DNA of 64,000 bases from Pelodictyon phaeoclathratiforme BU-1. GTDB taxonomy: Bacteria > Bacteroidota > Chlorobiia > Chlorobiales > Chlorobiaceae. Made by a program: the position numbers and the translations under genes. The notes beneath the pieces were generated by a model that had not been told where the DNA came from, made no database searches, and saw only the letters and a list, made by a program, of their open reading frames with translations. Of the stretch, positions 16,524-25,928 are shown piece by piece (within the stretch, counting starts at the first letter, position 1; each line of letters opens with the position of its first letter). The DNA is taken from NCBI RefSeq assembly GCF_000020645.1, contig NC_011060.1, positions 2,954,239-3,018,238 of the forward strand, written 5' to 3'.

Positions 16524-17342
16524 ATGAACCCAAAAACAAGCGTGAGTGCGGCTCAAACAGCCCTCTCGGAAAAATATATCGTGCCTGAATGCTTCCGTCA
16601 TTATGACGAACTCATTGCACTGCAGAGCACCAGAAACGGTGGAGTAAGCGAAGGCGCCTATTGCTCACTGAACGTTGGAAGAAATACCCTGGATGGTGAA
16701 GAAAAGGTTCGGGAAAACACCCGGCGCCTCTGCACAGCAGCAGGCATTGACCCTGAAAGAATGGTCTTCTCCGATCAGGTGCACGGCACGGAAATACTTT
16801 GCGCCGAAAAACCAGGACATTACCGGGGCTATGATGCACTCATTACGGACAAAAAAGAGCTTTACCTCTGCATCTTTACTGCCGACTGCTACCCTCTGCT
16901 CATCTACGACCCGCGCCATAAGGTCACCGGAGCGATTCATGCCGGATGGAGAGGAAGTGCAGGAAATATTGTCATAAAAACGATTGAAGCGATGCGGATG
17001 AACTTCAACTCCCTGCCCGCTGAGTGTGTAGCCTATATCGGCACAGGAATTTCTCCCGGAGCCTATGAGGTTAGTCGTGAGGTAGCCATGGAGTTTCCTC
17101 CGGATAGCCGACAGCGCTCAACACGCTCACAGGATGAGGAAAAATACCTGCTTGATCTGGGCATGATCAACTACCGGCAGCTTCTGACATCAGGAATTCC
17201 ACCCTCGAATATTGAACGCTCAGCGCTATGCTCGGCTGGCGACAGCAACCTGTTTTTTTCCTACCGGCGTGATCAGGGAATAACTGGCCGCATGGTCAGC
17301 CTTATTGGCGTCAGATTCTCTGAACACGGGCAACACGAATAG
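16524..17342 (+). CDS. YfiH/LACC1-type purine nucleoside phosphorylase (formerly 'polyphenol oxidase')
   Basis: The protein has 272 residues. The zinc-site motifs are visible: SDQVHGTEI (His), FTADCYPLLI (Cys) and AIHAGWRGSAGNI (His). Members act on purine nucleosides such as adenosine and inosine (phosphorolysis/deamination), and older annotations as laccase are doubtful. It is transcribed rightward, divergent from the atp genes and convergent with the CoA-transferase gene. Confidence 0.9.
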   Translation: MNPKTSVSAAQTALSEKYIVPECFRHYDELIALQSTRNGGVSEGAYCSLNVGRNTLDGEEKVRENTRRLCTAAGIDPERMVFSDQVHGTEILCAEKPGHYRGYDALITDKKELYLCIFTADCYPLLIYDPRHKVTGAIHAGWRGSAGNIVIKTIEAMRMNFNSLPAECVAYIGTGISPGAYEVSREVAMEFPPDSRQRSTRSQDEEKYLLDLGMINYRQLLTSGIPPSNIERSALCSAGDSNLFFSYRRDQGITGRMVSLIGVRFSEHGQHE

Positions 17343-17387
17343 TGGAAACCATAACAGAAAATCTTTCGCCCAGGCAAAAACTGATTT

Positions 17388-18680
17388 TTACATAAAGCTC
17401 CGGCCGTAAGTACCATAAAGTGCATGAGCTTGACGACAAATCTCCTCTCTGAAATCAGGATGAGCAATCGTTGCCAATGCTTCGGCTCTCTGGCGGAGAT
17501 TTTTTCCATGCAGATTCACAATCCCATACTCGGTCACCACATACTGCACATGAGCCCTGGTCGTTACAACGCCTGCTCCCGGCTTAAGTTGTGGAACAAT
17601 TCTTGACAGTCCGGCCTTTGTTGTTGACGGCAGGGCAATAATCGGTTTTCCCCCTTCCGAGAGGGCTGCACCCCGAATAAAGTCCATCTGTCCTCCAAAA
17701 CCGGAGAAATATTTCTGCCCGATGGAATCACCACAGACCTGACCGGACATATCAATTTCAAGAGCGCTGTTGATAGCGGTCACCCGGGGGTTTTTCCTTA
17801 TCTCCCGTGTATCATTAACATAATCGGAGGGAAGCATTTCAACGAGCGGGTTATCATCAACAAAGTCATAAAGCTTCCGCGTGCCAACAAGAAAGCTTGC
17901 GACAATAATCTCTTTGTGGGTTCGTTTTTTGCGACCATTGATCACCCCTTTTTTGACCAGATCAATCACCCCGTCAGAAAACATCTCGGAATGAATACCC
18001 AAATCCCTGTGACCGGAAAGCGCAGCAAGAACGGCATCCGGAATTGCACCGATACCCATCTGCAGTGTAGCGCCATCTTCGACAATGGATGCAATATGGC
18101 GTCCGATACTGATCTCGGTATCAGTTAACACATGGCGGGGAGTCTCAAGGAGGGCGTCATCCACATCAAACAAAGCATGAATCTTGCTGATATGAAGCAT
18201 TCCTTCGCCATGCGTGCGCGGCATATTCGGATTTACCTGGGCAATAACCACCTTTGCAGCATGTACAGCAGCAAGAGCAACGTCAACCGAAACTCCCAGA
18301 GAGCAGTAACCATGACGGTCAGGAGGGGAGACATGGACAAGAGCGACATCAAGCGGCAACACCTTGTTGTAAAAAAGAGAAGGAATATCGCTCAGAAAAA
18401 CCGGAATGGAATCCCCATCACCTTCCTGAACCGCCTTACGAACATTCCTGCCCACAAAAAAAGCATTCAATCTGAAACTATCACGATACTCGGGCTTTAC
18501 ATAGGAAGCATCACCCTCGGTGTGCAGGCTGACAATTTCAACATTTCTCAGCTCATCAGCGCGCTGCACCATTGCATCAATCAAGCGCTGCGGAGTTGCT
18601 GCCGCAGTATGCAAGAAAACCCTGTCCCCCGACTTAATTCTGGCTACCGCATCTTCTGCGGAAAGCGTACAATAATTCAT
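17388..18680 (-). CDS. Acetyl-CoA hydrolase/CoA-transferase family protein (4-hydroxybutyrate CoA-transferase-like)
   Basis: The protein has 430 residues. SGDRVFLHTAAATP at the start, GATLQMGIGAIPDAVLAAL in the middle and the C-terminal VVTTRAHVQYVVTEYGIVNLHGK, with RAEALATIAHPDFRE, are all typical of the Cat1/AbfT class. These enzymes move CoA between carboxylic acids through a glutamyl-CoA intermediate. It follows ftsZ by 34 bases on the same strand and may be transcribed with it, though no functional link to division is known. The donor and acceptor acids cannot be read from the sequence. Confidence 0.88.
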   Translation of the reverse strand: MNYCTLSAEDAVARIKSGDRVFLHTAAATPQRLIDAMVQRADELRNVEIVSLHTEGDASYVKPEYRDSFRLNAFFVGRNVRKAVQEGDGDSIPVFLSDIPSLFYNKVLPLDVALVHVSPPDRHGYCSLGVSVDVALAAVHAAKVVIAQVNPNMPRTHGEGMLHISKIHALFDVDDALLETPRHVLTDTEISIGRHIASIVEDGATLQMGIGAIPDAVLAALSGHRDLGIHSEMFSDGVIDLVKKGVINGRKKRTHKEIIVASFLVGTRKLYDFVDDNPLVEMLPSDYVNDTREIRKNPRVTAINSALEIDMSGQVCGDSIGQKYFSGFGGQMDFIRGAALSEGGKPIIALPSTTKAGLSRIVPQLKPGAGVVTTRAHVQYVVTEYGIVNLHGKNLRQRAEALATIAHPDFREEICRQAHALYGTYGRSFM

Positions 18681-18713
18681 GAACCCCTTTACATTTGGTT
18701 AAAAAAGGCAATA

Positions 18714-20006
18714 TCAGATCCCGTTTTTTTTCCGGCGAAGATATGCTGGAGTATCTGACAAACCTTTTTGTATTTTATCTTCATGCTCCCCTCTGCCACT
18801 TGGCAGCGACGAGTTATAATCGGCATCGTGCCCGGTATTTTTCCTCCCTGCGACCTCATGAGGATCATTAATGGACAACTGCCTTCTGATATAGGCCGGA
18901 ATACGTAAATCTTCTTCCTGACGTTCAGGATGAAGGGAGGCCGTCTGCCGAACCGATGAGGGCGCCTGGCCAAGCCTGATACCAGGAACAGGTGCAACAA
19001 ATTGCCGAACAATCGGCACCGTTCCATCGTCCTGCGACTTGCGCTTGAAACCGGTTACAATCACGGTAACCCGGATTTCGCCTGATACCTGGGGCTCATC
19101 AACGTAGCCGTTGATAATCTTGGCATCACTGCCAACCTGCTCCTCGATATAGTTCATGGCATCCGACATGTCCCTCATGGTGACCTCTCCGGTAATATTT
19201 ACCAGCACACCTTTAGCCCCCTTCACCGAAACACCCTCAAGAAGAGGACTGTTCAGCGCATCTGATGAGGCTTTCAGCGCACGACGCTCACCTGCAGCAG
19301 CAGCAGAACCCATAACCGCATCTCCGGCTCCTGCCATAATGCTGCGAACGTCGGCAAAATCGACATTGACATGACCATGTCGGGTAATAATATCAGCAAT
19401 ACCCTTCGCCGCCCTGTAGAGGACATCATTCGCCATATTAAAGGCTTCCGTGGCGCTGACCCCCTCTTCGGCAATACTGAGGATCTTTTCGTTTTCAACA
19501 AGAATAAGGGTATCGATATATTTGCGCAGTTCGACAATGCCTCCATCAGCAATCTTCGCCTTGACCTGACCTTCAAAGTTAAAGGGTCTGGTCACGACAC
19601 CAATGGTAAGAATACCCATATTCCTTGCAATAGAGGCAATTACCGGAGCCGCACCTGTACCGGTACCTTTGCCCATTCCGGCAGCAATAAAGACAAGATC
19701 GGCTCCCCGAAGCTGAGCGGCAATAATTTCACGATCATCTTCTGCAGCCTGACGCCCCTTTGCCGGATCGGCTCCAGCACCCAGACCGTTCGTAGCCTTC
19801 TTGCCAATCTGCACCCTGAGTGGAGCTTTCGAGTTCAGGAGCGCCTGGCGATCAGTGTTGAACACGATATACTCCACACCACTGATCTTCCTGTCGATCA
19901 TATTATTTACCGCATTGCCGCCACAGCCGCCAACGCCGACAATCCTTATGGTAACCCCTTTGCCCTGGTCACTGTCAAACAGGCCCGGATCAAGCTCAAA
20001 TGCCAT
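18714..20006 (-). CDS. ftsZ: Cell division protein FtsZ
   Basis: The protein has 430 residues. VGVGGCGGNAVNNM, the GTP-binding GMGKGTGTGAAP and the T7-loop NVDFADVRSIMAG are intact. FtsZ polymerises into the Z ring at midcell. The C-terminal tail carries two copies of a conserved-tail-like peptide: IPAYIRRQ at 369-376 and TPAYLRRKK at 419-427, where most FtsZ proteins have one. It is last of the division genes in the cluster, 42 bases after ftsA. Confidence 0.98.
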   Translation of the reverse strand: MAFELDPGLFDSDQGKGVTIRIVGVGGCGGNAVNNMIDRKISGVEYIVFNTDRQALLNSKAPLRVQIGKKATNGLGAGADPAKGRQAAEDDREIIAAQLRGADLVFIAAGMGKGTGTGAAPVIASIARNMGILTIGVVTRPFNFEGQVKAKIADGGIVELRKYIDTLILVENEKILSIAEEGVSATEAFNMANDVLYRAAKGIADIITRHGHVNVDFADVRSIMAGAGDAVMGSAAAAGERRALKASSDALNSPLLEGVSVKGAKGVLVNITGEVTMRDMSDAMNYIEEQVGSDAKIINGYVDEPQVSGEIRVTVIVTGFKRKSQDDGTVPIVRQFVAPVPGIRLGQAPSSVRQTASLHPERQEEDLRIPAYIRRQLSINDPHEVAGRKNTGHDADYNSSLPSGRGEHEDKIQKGLSDTPAYLRRKKNGI

Positions 20007-20048
20007 GCTATCAGTTCTCCCTTTAAAAGGCTCTTATTTGCTCTTTCA

Positions 20049-21350
20049 TCATAGATTATCCCAGAATTTCTTCATGCGATCCACAATTTTTTTCCCCGAA
20101 GGAGTCTGCTCCTGCACCAGGGGCTCTTCCCTGCTTCCCTGAGGAACATCAACAGGGAGTATCTCTGCTGTCGAAGCGAAGCTGTGATCTGCCGAGAGAT
20201 TATTCTGAAATGCATGGGCAACAAGACCCATTACGGTCGCATACATGGGGTTATTGACGGAACCCTTGATCCCTCCGGAAACCCCCTCCGGATACCCGAT
20301 ACGAACATCAAGTCCAAAAACATCATGAGCAAGCTCTTCCGTACCTGGCAGGAGTGAACCTCCCCCCGTTATAATAGCTCCCGCATTGAGATATTCATAA
20401 TAGCCCGACCGCTGCACCGAGTCACGCACAAGCTCCAGAATTTCCATCATCCGGGCCTCAATAATCATCGTCAGTGAGCTCTTCGGCACGGATTTTTGTG
20501 TCCGTCCCTCAATGCCCTCAATCAGGAGATCCTCATCCTCACCACTCAGCTTGCTGTAGGCACAGCCATGTTTTATTTTCAGATCTTCAGCGACTTCGTA
20601 AAGCGCCCTCACCCCATGAGCGATATCATGAGTAACATCGTTGGCAGCAACCTTGATGACCTCAGAGTAGCGGATAGCCCCGTCAATATAGATAGCAACT
20701 TCAGTAGTTCCACCCCCGATGTCAATGACGACCACACCGCTTTTCTTCTCACGCTCTTTCATGACAGCCATACCGGAAGCCACCGGCTCAAAGGTGACTG
20801 CACTGATCTCAAGACCTGCTTTCTCAACACACTGCTTGATATTACGGATTTTTGTCCTCAGACCAACCACAATATAGGCGCTGCCCCTCATCGTTGTCCC
20901 GGCCATCCCTATCGGATCAAGAAGCCCCTCCTGATCATCAACAATGAACTCCTGCGGAATAACGTGAATAATTTCATGATCAATATCCAGATAACGGATA
21001 TTGGTCTTGGCTTTCTCCAGAAAACGTTTCACATCAGAATCATTGACAATTCCTGTCTGATTGATACTGATTTCCGAATTACTGTGAATACAATGGACAT
21101 GTGCTCCGGAAATACCGACATTAACTCCATGAATACGAATGGAGGACTCCCGTTCAGCATCAGCAACGGCGGCTCTGATAGCAGCTACAGTCTTGTTAAT
21201 ATTGACCACAGTCGCCCGTTGAAGACCATCGGAATTAGAACGCCCCTTCCCGAGCACGTTGAGCTTTCCAATTTCATCTTTTTCGGCAACCACCACACAC
21301 ACCTTGGTTGTTCCAATATCAAGACCTACGGCAATATTGCTCTTCAGCAT
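20049..21350 (-). CDS. ftsA: Cell division protein FtsA
   Basis: The protein has 433 residues of the actin/Hsp70 ATPase fold: VGLDIGTTKVCVVVAE (phosphate 1), VVVIDIGGGTTEVAIY (phosphate 2) and AGAIITGGGSLLPG (adenosine). The SHS2/1C domain and a C-terminal amphipathic tail (KKIVDRMKKFWDNL), which tethers FtsZ to the membrane, are present. It lies between ftsQ and ftsZ. Confidence 0.97.
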   Translation of the reverse strand: MLKSNIAVGLDIGTTKVCVVVAEKDEIGKLNVLGKGRSNSDGLQRATVVNINKTVAAIRAAVADAERESSIRIHGVNVGISGAHVHCIHSNSEISINQTGIVNDSDVKRFLEKAKTNIRYLDIDHEIIHVIPQEFIVDDQEGLLDPIGMAGTTMRGSAYIVVGLRTKIRNIKQCVEKAGLEISAVTFEPVASGMAVMKEREKKSGVVVIDIGGGTTEVAIYIDGAIRYSEVIKVAANDVTHDIAHGVRALYEVAEDLKIKHGCAYSKLSGEDEDLLIEGIEGRTQKSVPKSSLTMIIEARMMEILELVRDSVQRSGYYEYLNAGAIITGGGSLLPGTEELAHDVFGLDVRIGYPEGVSGGIKGSVNNPMYATVMGLVAHAFQNNLSADHSFASTAEILPVDVPQGSREEPLVQEQTPSGKKIVDRMKKFWDNL

Positions 21351-21371
21351 TGTTCTATTCTTGCATGATTA

Positions 21372-22175
21372 TCACAGGGAAACATTCTGTGGTACCTCCG
21401 GATATACAGGATCCCTGGTAAAAATCCTGTCTCTGAACCTCAGGTCCACAGTCTCATAAGCGTCAAAACCTTTCTTGGATACTACCTTTTGCCAGAATAT
21501 CTCGAATTTTTTCAACTTTTCCTTGTAGTTCCCATCATTACCGACAATAAAACGGGTGGGAGCCTGAAGCGCAAGGCACCAGGCCATGCCGTTGTCTGCA
21601 AGATGAAATTCACGAATAAGCAGGCTCGCATACTCACTCTCTGAAAGAGCCACAAGAAACTGCCGGATTAATTCGATATCCTGACGGTCAAGTTGCCGCA
21701 GATTGTTCCTGGCAATCCGAAGGTGCGTAATACCCGTAATTTGTAACAAGTTCGGAAACCGCTCAGAACACCCCTTCGTACGCGGCAAAAGAAATCCCTC
21801 ACGATCAATAACCAGCACTTGCCCGTCAATAGCCGTTACTGCAAGAGGTTCACGCTCAAAAACCACGACACGGACAATGCCATTCAACTCCTTGCTTATC
21901 TCGGCATCCCTGAGATAGGGAATCACCAGAATCCTTTGTTTCAGCTCCTGTACGTCGAGTTTCTGCAAATTCCTGCCCTGAAAAGGAGCCATGCGCGATA
22001 ACAGCTCTCTTTCGGAGATGATTGAGGCTCCATCAATAACAAAATCCCTGACCACCACCTCTTTTTTCCACTGGGAGGCATAATAGGCCAGCGCAGCAAG
22101 AGCGACAAGTACTATCAGAAAAGAGAGTACCCGCAAAACCCGGCGGCCACTTGACGCTTTTTCAAATCCGTTCAT
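21372..22175 (-). CDS. ftsQ: Cell division protein FtsQ (POTRA domain)
   Basis: The protein has 267 residues: a short cytoplasmic start, one membrane helix (VLSFLIVLVALAALAYYAS), and a POTRA domain (VVRDFVIDGASIISERELLSRM) with a following FtsQ domain (LRDAEISKELNGIVRVVVFEREPLA) in the periplasm. FtsQ links the early and late division proteins. It overlaps the end of murC by four bases (22172-22175). No murB or ddl lies between murC and ftsQ, unlike in many other bacteria. Confidence 0.92.
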   Translation of the reverse strand: MNGFEKASSGRRVLRVLSFLIVLVALAALAYYASQWKKEVVVRDFVIDGASIISERELLSRMAPFQGRNLQKLDVQELKQRILVIPYLRDAEISKELNGIVRVVVFEREPLAVTAIDGQVLVIDREGFLLPRTKGCSERFPNLLQITGITHLRIARNNLRQLDRQDIELIRQFLVALSESEYASLLIREFHLADNGMAWCLALQAPTRFIVGNDGNYKEKLKKFEIFWQKVVSKKGFDAYETVDLRFRDRIFTRDPVYPEVPQNVSL

Positions 22176-23611
22176 GACGCCGCAAAACCCGACTGGGAGT
22201 CTTCATTGCCCTGAACAGCAACACCCTCTCTGCAGAAATTGGCAACCCTTGTTGCAAGATGGGTGATATCACCGGCACCCATGAAAAGAAGCATATTTCC
22301 ATTAACTGACCACTCCTTGAGAGCAGTAAAGAGATTTTGCATATCCGCAACAAACTCCACATGTTTCCCTCCAGCCTTACGGACAGCGTCCGCAATTAAC
22401 TCACCATCGACACCGGGATAATCAACTCCCTTTTCACGCGCCGGATAAATATCGGCCACGTAGACCATATCCGCATGAGAGAGTGCCCAGCCATATTCAT
22501 GAGCAAACTCCCGGGTACGGGAAAAGAGATGTGGCTGAAAAACCGCCACGATTCTGGAGTCACGCCATCCGCTTTTGGCTGCCCTGACAGTCGCCTTCAC
22601 CTCTGTAGGATGGTGGGCATAATCGTCCACAACCATAAGACCGTGGCCATTATCATATTTTACCTGAAACCGCCGCCTCATACCACTGTACCGACCAAGC
22701 CCGGCAATCAGTCGCTCAGGAAGGATACCCAGCTCAAGACCTGTCGAAAAAGCTGCGAGGGCATTAAGCACATTGTGGCGCCCCGGAACCTGAAGAGAGA
22801 CGTCCCGGTACTCCTGGCCAAAAGCCTTGATTGAAAAGGTAGTATGCTGGTTATCGAGAACAATATCAAAAGCCATAACATCGGCAGGCTCATCAATTCC
22901 AAAAGTTGTACAGAGGCGATTCATCTTCGGCATGATCTTTCTGATCTCCGGCCAATCGACGCAACAGATCACCCGCCCGTAAAAAGGCACTTTGTTGGCA
23001 AAAGCAACGAAGGCCTCTTTCAGCTCATCAAGCGTGCCATAAGTATCCATATGCTCGGACTCAAGACTATTGACAACGGCAATGGTTGGTGTCAGCTTCA
23101 AAAAGGCGCGATCATACTCGTCAGCCTCAATAACCATATATTTTCCCTCACCAACCACGGTACTGCCTTTCAGATAGTCCGAGATACCGCCAATCATGAC
23201 CGTCGGCGACTCATCCGACTCAATCAGCATGGTAGCAATCATGGCGGTCGTTGTTGTTTTCCCATGCGTACCCGCAATGCATATGCCGTATGTATAGCGC
23301 ATCAGCTCACCAAGCATCTCGTCACGCTTGATGACCGGAATACCAGCTTTCTCAGCGGCAATCAGTTCGATATTATCCTCAGCCCGTATGGCCGAAGAAT
23401 AAACAACAACATCAGAACCTGCGACCTGCTCAGCTCGATGCCCCTTATAAATTATTGCCCCATGCTCGGCAAGCTTTTCAGTCACCTCACCAGACGAAAG
23501 ATCCGAACCCGTCACCCTGAACCCTGACTTCAGCAGCAATTCGGCTATTGCACTCATTCCAGCGCCGCCAACACCGACAATATGAACACTTTTTGTTTTT
23601 CCCAGTTCCAT
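22172..23611 (-). CDS. murC: UDP-N-acetylmuramate--L-alanine ligase
   Basis: The protein has 479 residues. VHIVGVGGAGMSAIAELL binds the UDP part, GICIAGTHGKTTTTAMIATML is the P-loop, and VVDDYAHHPTEVKATVRAA is the family's C-terminal motif. It adds the first amino acid of the peptide stem in the cytosol. It lies 14 bases after murG. Confidence 0.97.
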   Translation of the reverse strand: MELGKTKSVHIVGVGGAGMSAIAELLLKSGFRVTGSDLSSGEVTEKLAEHGAIIYKGHRAEQVAGSDVVVYSSAIRAEDNIELIAAEKAGIPVIKRDEMLGELMRYTYGICIAGTHGKTTTTAMIATMLIESDESPTVMIGGISDYLKGSTVVGEGKYMVIEADEYDRAFLKLTPTIAVVNSLESEHMDTYGTLDELKEAFVAFANKVPFYGRVICCVDWPEIRKIMPKMNRLCTTFGIDEPADVMAFDIVLDNQHTTFSIKAFGQEYRDVSLQVPGRHNVLNALAAFSTGLELGILPERLIAGLGRYSGMRRRFQVKYDNGHGLMVVDDYAHHPTEVKATVRAAKSGWRDSRIVAVFQPHLFSRTREFAHEYGWALSHADMVYVADIYPAREKGVDYPGVDGELIADAVRKAGGKHVEFVADMQNLFTALKEWSVNGNMLLFMGAGDITHLATRVANFCREGVAVQGNEDSQSGFAAS

Positions 23612-23625
23612 GTAAATCCTCTTTC

Positions 23626-24723
23626 TTAATTTTTTTTAGCAAGGCTGATGATGCGCAAGGCAAGCTGATGAGCCGAATCCGGATATGCGAGCTTCCGGGA
23701 TGCTGCTCCCATACGTTTCAGCCTCTCTTTATCATGCAGCAGCTCAAGAATATTTTTTATCGACGCCTGCTGGCCAAGACGATCATCCTCAACCAGCATA
23801 GCCGCCCCACCCGTAACAAGCGCCCGAGCATTATGACGCTGATGGTCTCCAGTTGCATAGGGGTAAGGAACGAGAACCGATGGCTTGCCAAGGTTAGTCA
23901 GCTCAGCAAGGGAAGAGGCTCCTGCCCTGCAAAGCACAAGATCGGCAGCGCCATAAGCAACTCCCATCTCTTCAATATATGGAGCAACCCATATATAAGG
24001 AGAGGGCTGCATCTTGCTCTTGATCCTCTCGAAATCAAGCGCTCCGGTCTGCCAGACCAGATTTGCCGAGGCCGTAATCAGGTCAACTCCCTCAAGCACC
24101 GCATTGTTTATTGAGCGGGCACCCCGGCTTCCTCCGAAAACCAAAAGAGTAGGACGCTCTTCAGAAAGTGCAAAATACTCCCTGGCCGCAACCTGCTGCG
24201 GCAAGGCAAAAGAGCGCGCAGGATTGCCGGTAACAAAAAGCCGTTTTTTATTGCGGATAAATCGACGCGCATCATCAAAAGAGAGATGCACTTCACTGGC
24301 AAGTGCGGCAAGCAATTTTGTTGTAACACCAGGAAATGCATTTTGCTCCTGAATAAGCGTCTTTTTACGCATGAGCTGGGCGGCAAGCAGCAGCGGAGCA
24401 CTGACAAATCCGCCCGTACCCACAACAACATCGGGAGCTTCTCTGGCAATCAACGCAGCAGCACGTCCCAGAGCCGCAACAAAATCGGCAATTACGCCAA
24501 TATTCGCAACAATATCCGCCAGCGCCCGCCCTCGTTTTAAACCTCGTACCGGAATAAGATGCAACCGATAACCAAGTCTTGGAACTTCGGTCGCCTCAAT
24601 GCCGCCCGTTGTGCCAACAAAAGAAATCACCACATCCGGCACCAGCTTCCTGAGCTCCCCGGCCATAGCTATTGCCGGATAAAGATGTCCACCGGTTCCG
24701 CCTCCGGCAAAAAGCACGTTCAT
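23626..24723 (-). CDS. murG: UDP-GlcNAc--lipid I GlcNAc transferase MurG
   Basis: The start at 24723 (MNVLFAGGGTGGHLYPAIA) follows GGAGGG and gives 365 residues; the frame opens four codons earlier. The first G loop (GGGTGGHLYP), VVGTGGFVSAP, LLVFGGSRGARSIN and LVLCRAGASSLAEL are the known MurG signatures. It makes lipid II on the inner face of the membrane. The start overlaps the end of ftsW. Confidence 0.97.
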   Translation of the reverse strand: MNVLFAGGGTGGHLYPAIAMAGELRKLVPDVVISFVGTTGGIEATEVPRLGYRLHLIPVRGLKRGRALADIVANIGVIADFVAALGRAAALIAREAPDVVVGTGGFVSAPLLLAAQLMRKKTLIQEQNAFPGVTTKLLAALASEVHLSFDDARRFIRNKKRLFVTGNPARSFALPQQVAAREYFALSEERPTLLVFGGSRGARSINNAVLEGVDLITASANLVWQTGALDFERIKSKMQPSPYIWVAPYIEEMGVAYGAADLVLCRAGASSLAELTNLGKPSVLVPYPYATGDHQRHNARALVTGGAAMLVEDDRLGQQASIKNILELLHDKERLKRMGAASRKLAYPDSAHQLALRIISLAKKN

Positions 24724-25928
24724 TCCACCCTCCATGAAGTTGCATCAACCGGTATGCTCCTTTCAATCGCCGGTTTCTTGTACCGTGCTACGCTGATAAG
24801 AATCCCTACACCGAGAGAGTTAAAAAGAAGCGCCGTACCTCCATAACTGATAAAAGGGAGTGCGACACCGGTCGTCGGAAGCAAATGGCAGGCAACGGCA
24901 ATATTAACAAAGGCAAAAAGCGTGATAGCCATCGTGATACCGGTTGCAATATATTTACCAAAACTGTCAGCAGCATGTTTGGCAATGATAAGGCCACAGA
25001 TTAAAAATCCCGTAAAGAGCGCAATAACGGCTAAAGCGCCGATAAACCCATACTCCTCACCAACAACAACGAAGACAAAATCATTATAGGAGAGGGGCAG
25101 ATAGAGCTCCCGCTGCTTGCTGGCCCCGACACCAAGGCCAAACAGCCCCCCATTGCCCAGACCAATCAATGCCTGAACAACCTGGTAGGTCGCCCCCTGT
25201 TCATTTCCGCTGGTCAATGAGTGCAACCGGGCACGCCGATATGGCGCTGCTATGGCAAAAACAGCGGCAATAGGTATCAGTACGGATACCGTAGCAAGGA
25301 GATGACGAATACTGACTCCCCCGATAAACATAAGCGCAAACCCTATGAAGGCAATAAGCGACGCCGTACTGAAATTCGGTTCGAGGGCAACCAGAGCCAC
25401 GACAATCATCAACAGGGTCAGCATAGGATAATAAGAGTTGTTAACATCTTTTATATATCCCTGCTTTTCAGTGATCAGTCTTGAAAAATGAAAAATAACC
25501 GCATATTTGGCAAAATCCGACACCTGGAATTTCAGCGGTCCAAAACCAATCCAGCGTGCAGCTCCGGTAATAAGCCCAACCGCTTTCAGAACAAGCAGCA
25601 GGGTCAAAAGCACAATGCTTGTAAAAAGGATGATTTTGCTGGTCTTCCAGAAAACATGATAGTCAAGCTGGGCAACAAGGAGTACGGTACCAATTCCAAG
25701 AATGGAAAAGAAAAGCTGACGCCATAAAAAATATTCTGAACTTGAGTACTTCGTGACAGCCCATCCCGCTCCGCTGCTGTAAACAACAGCAATACCGATA
25801 CACATCAGAACAGCCACAATAAGGATCAGAAGCTTTGCAGCAACTCCCTCCTTGCCTGGATGTGGCAACAACTCGCTCACGGCAAGAGCCTCTTCTGCAG
25901 GGCCCGGTAAGTGATCAGTATTCACCAT
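24720..25928 (-). CDS. ftsW: FtsW/RodA-family lipid II polymerase
   Basis: The ATG at 25928 overlaps the murD stop as ATGGTGA, so it is preferred to the earlier in-frame codon; the product has 402 residues. About ten membrane helices are seen. VFVVVGEEYGFIGALAVI (SEDS extracellular-loop region) and GVALPFISYGGTALLFNSLGVGILISVARY are diagnostic. It builds septal glycan strands with FtsI. It lies between murD and murG, the usual dcw position. Confidence 0.96.
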   Translation of the reverse strand: MVNTDHLPGPAEEALAVSELLPHPGKEGVAAKLLILIVAVLMCIGIAVVYSSGAGWAVTKYSSSEYFLWRQLFFSILGIGTVLLVAQLDYHVFWKTSKIILFTSIVLLTLLLVLKAVGLITGAARWIGFGPLKFQVSDFAKYAVIFHFSRLITEKQGYIKDVNNSYYPMLTLLMIVVALVALEPNFSTASLIAFIGFALMFIGGVSIRHLLATVSVLIPIAAVFAIAAPYRRARLHSLTSGNEQGATYQVVQALIGLGNGGLFGLGVGASKQRELYLPLSYNDFVFVVVGEEYGFIGALAVIALFTGFLICGLIIAKHAADSFGKYIATGITMAITLFAFVNIAVACHLLPTTGVALPFISYGGTALLFNSLGVGILISVARYKKPAIERSIPVDATSWRVE

